A stretch of DNA of 7,087 bases, from positions 1 through 7,087 of the forward strand of contig CAZOKP010000113.1 of the NCBI GenBank assembly GCA_964580435.1, written 5' to 3'. The notes under the pieces were generated by a model. The model worked only from the letters and a program-made list of their open reading frames with translations. It did not search any database and was not told the origin of the DNA. A program made the translations under genes and the position numbers. The DNA is from CAZKEW01 sp964580435 (GTDB lineage: Bacteria; Acidobacteriota; Aminicenantia; Aminicenantales; UBA8522). This document shows, one piece after another, positions 6,596 through 7,087 of this stretch; the stretch's first letter is position 1; every line of letters starts with the position of its first letter.

Positions 6596-7039
6596 ATGGT
6601 CTCGTCCGAAAAAGTCCGGGTAAGCTGCGTCCACTGCGGAGCGACAAACAATTATCCTCTGGATGCCGCAGGCAAGACCGTTGTCTGCGGCAGGTGTAAA
6701 AATGCTCTGCCCATTCCGGGAACAGTCCTGGAACTCCCTCCCGGGTCGAGCTACAATTGGTTTTACAGCTCAAGCCTGCCTATTCTCGTGGACTTCTACT
6801 CGCCGACCTGCGGTCCCTGCATGATGATGCACCCGATCGTGGAGCGTCTGGCCAAGAGAAGAGCAGGAGAGATTATGGTGGTCAGGCTGAATGTCGACCA
6901 GAATCCCGAGTTGTCGGCCAGATTTAGGATCCAAGCGGTGCCGACATTTATCGTCGTCTTGAAGGGAACAGAACGGGGCCGGATAAGCGGGGCCATGCCG
7001 GAAGCCGATTTTTCACTCTGGGTCGCCAGCAAAACCTAG
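6596..7039 (+). CDS. trxC: Thioredoxin with N-terminal zinc ribbon (thioredoxin 2 / TrxC type)
   Basis: A 147-residue cytoplasmic disulfide reductase, close in length to E. coli TrxC (139 aa). The N-terminus is a four-cysteine zinc ribbon: CVHC (Cys11, Cys14) and CGRC (Cys31, Cys34). The thioredoxin fold follows from about residue 45, with LVDFYSPTCGPC giving the redox pair Cys72/Cys75, the RLNVDQNP strand-turn at 97-104, and the cis-proline motif AVPTF with Pro116. The residue before the CGPC motif is Thr rather than the usual Trp, and the one after it is Met rather than Lys or Arg; both sit on the substrate face, so redox potential or partner choice may differ. There is no signal peptide, so it should stay in the cytoplasm while the protease encoded just upstream is exported. 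The family assignment is firm; the gene symbol follows domain layout, not proven orthology. Confidence 0.92.
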   Translation: MVSSEKVRVSCVHCGATNNYPLDAAGKTVVCGRCKNALPIPGTVLELPPGSSYNWFYSSSLPILVDFYSPTCGPCMMMHPIVERLAKRRAGEIMVVRLNVDQNPELSARFRIQAVPTFIVVLKGTERGRISGAMPEADFSLWVASKT

Positions 7040-7043
7040 GGAA

Positions 7044-7080
7044 GCCGAAGACAGGGGAGGGGAAAATGCCGAAGAGGGGA
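7044..7080. repeat. Imperfect direct repeat of the tRNA 3' end
   Basis: GCCGAAGACAGGGGA (7044-7058) repeats GCCGAAGAGGGGA (7068-7080), differing by an inserted CA, with starts 24 bases apart. The second copy is the acceptor and T-stem segment of the minus-strand tRNA; the first lies just past that tRNA's 3' end, between it and the thioredoxin stop. It may be a remnant of a tandem tRNA, of an integration or duplication event, or chance in a purine-rich stretch. Confidence 0.45.
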
Positions 7081-7087
7081 CTCGAAC
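7067..7087 (-). tRNA. 3' part of a tRNA, probably tRNA-Leu, cut by the window edge
   Basis: Read on the minus strand, the last 21 bases give exactly the 3' third of a tRNA: one base of the T-stem 5' arm (complement of 7087), the T loop TTCGAGT (7080-7086), the T-stem 3' arm CCCCT (7075-7079), a 7-base acceptor 3' strand CTTCGGC (7068-7074) and discriminator A (7067). The predicted 5' acceptor strand is GCCGAAG, which together with discriminator A is typical of bacterial tRNA-Leu. The anticodon lies outside the window, so the amino acid is an inference. CCA is not encoded: TTTT follows, unlike the tRNA-Arg at the left end. It converges with the thioredoxin gene, whose stop is 27 bases away. 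Confidence 0.75.

Noticed and set aside
5330..6634. A 434-residue open frame on the minus strand opposite the catalytic half of the protease.
   Set aside because: It is wholly antisense to a strongly supported gene, has no ribosome binding site or recognisable domain, and is rich in residues expected from reading G+C-biased third positions backwards.
7066..7087. An ATG at 7066 with a GGAGG 5 bases upstream, looking like the start of a new plus-strand gene running off the window.
   Set aside because: The same bases, read on the minus strand, give an exact 7-base acceptor strand, 5-base T-stem arm and 7-base T loop of a tRNA. That fit is far more specific than a seven-codon frame in a purine-rich stretch.
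1..7087. Signs of a mobile island or defence system (integrase, transposase, CRISPR repeats, toxin-antitoxin pair) given the tRNA genes at both ends and a nuclease-like protein.
   Set aside because: All five genes have housekeeping or metabolic character, no spaced repeat arrays or transposase motifs were seen, and the nuclease-like domain lacks a complete catalytic motif.

Overview
The window (roughly 50% G+C by eye) is ordinary bacterial chromosome. It carries five protein genes, one complete tRNA and one tRNA cut by the right edge. A secreted tricorn-type protease, a stand-alone AlkD-type glycosylase and Shine-Dalgarno sites of the AGGAGG type fit a free-living, peptide-using bacterium. 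The Acidobacteriota/Aminicenantia neighbourhood is a guess from gene content and protein style, not something the sequence proves.

Layout. 41-116 (+) is tRNA-Arg(UCG) with an encoded CCA. Converging on it is a VTT/TVP38-family membrane protein gene on the minus strand (preferred start 873, stop at 148). A divergent promoter region of about 180 bp leads into a plus-strand pair: a 442-residue protein with an N-terminal Rossmann-like domain, a coiled coil and a PD-(D/E)XK-like C-terminal domain whose catalytic motif looks decayed (1056-2384), then, 23 bp later, an AlkD-type HEAT-repeat DNA glycosylase (2408-3160). A 93-bp gap with a good sigma70-type promoter starts a second plus-strand unit: an exported 1105-residue tricorn protease homologue (3254-6571), followed after 24 bp by a zinc-ribbon thioredoxin of the TrxC type (6596-7039). 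The last 21 bases are the 3' part of a minus-strand tRNA, probably tRNA-Leu, whose 3' end is imperfectly repeated 24 bp away.

How the parts may work together. The first pair joins a base-excision glycosylase for alkylated DNA with a nuclease-fold protein that may bind rather than cut DNA; a DNA-damage role for the pair is inferred from adjacency only. The second unit joins extracytoplasmic peptide breakdown with a cytoplasmic redox protein, so their link is probably transcriptional rather than physical.

I found no mobile element, CRISPR array, phage gene or clearly new system. The points most worth a second look are the decayed nuclease domain, the altered catalytic tetrad of the tricorn homologue, the inverted repeats over its promoter, and the duplicated tRNA 3' end at the right edge.
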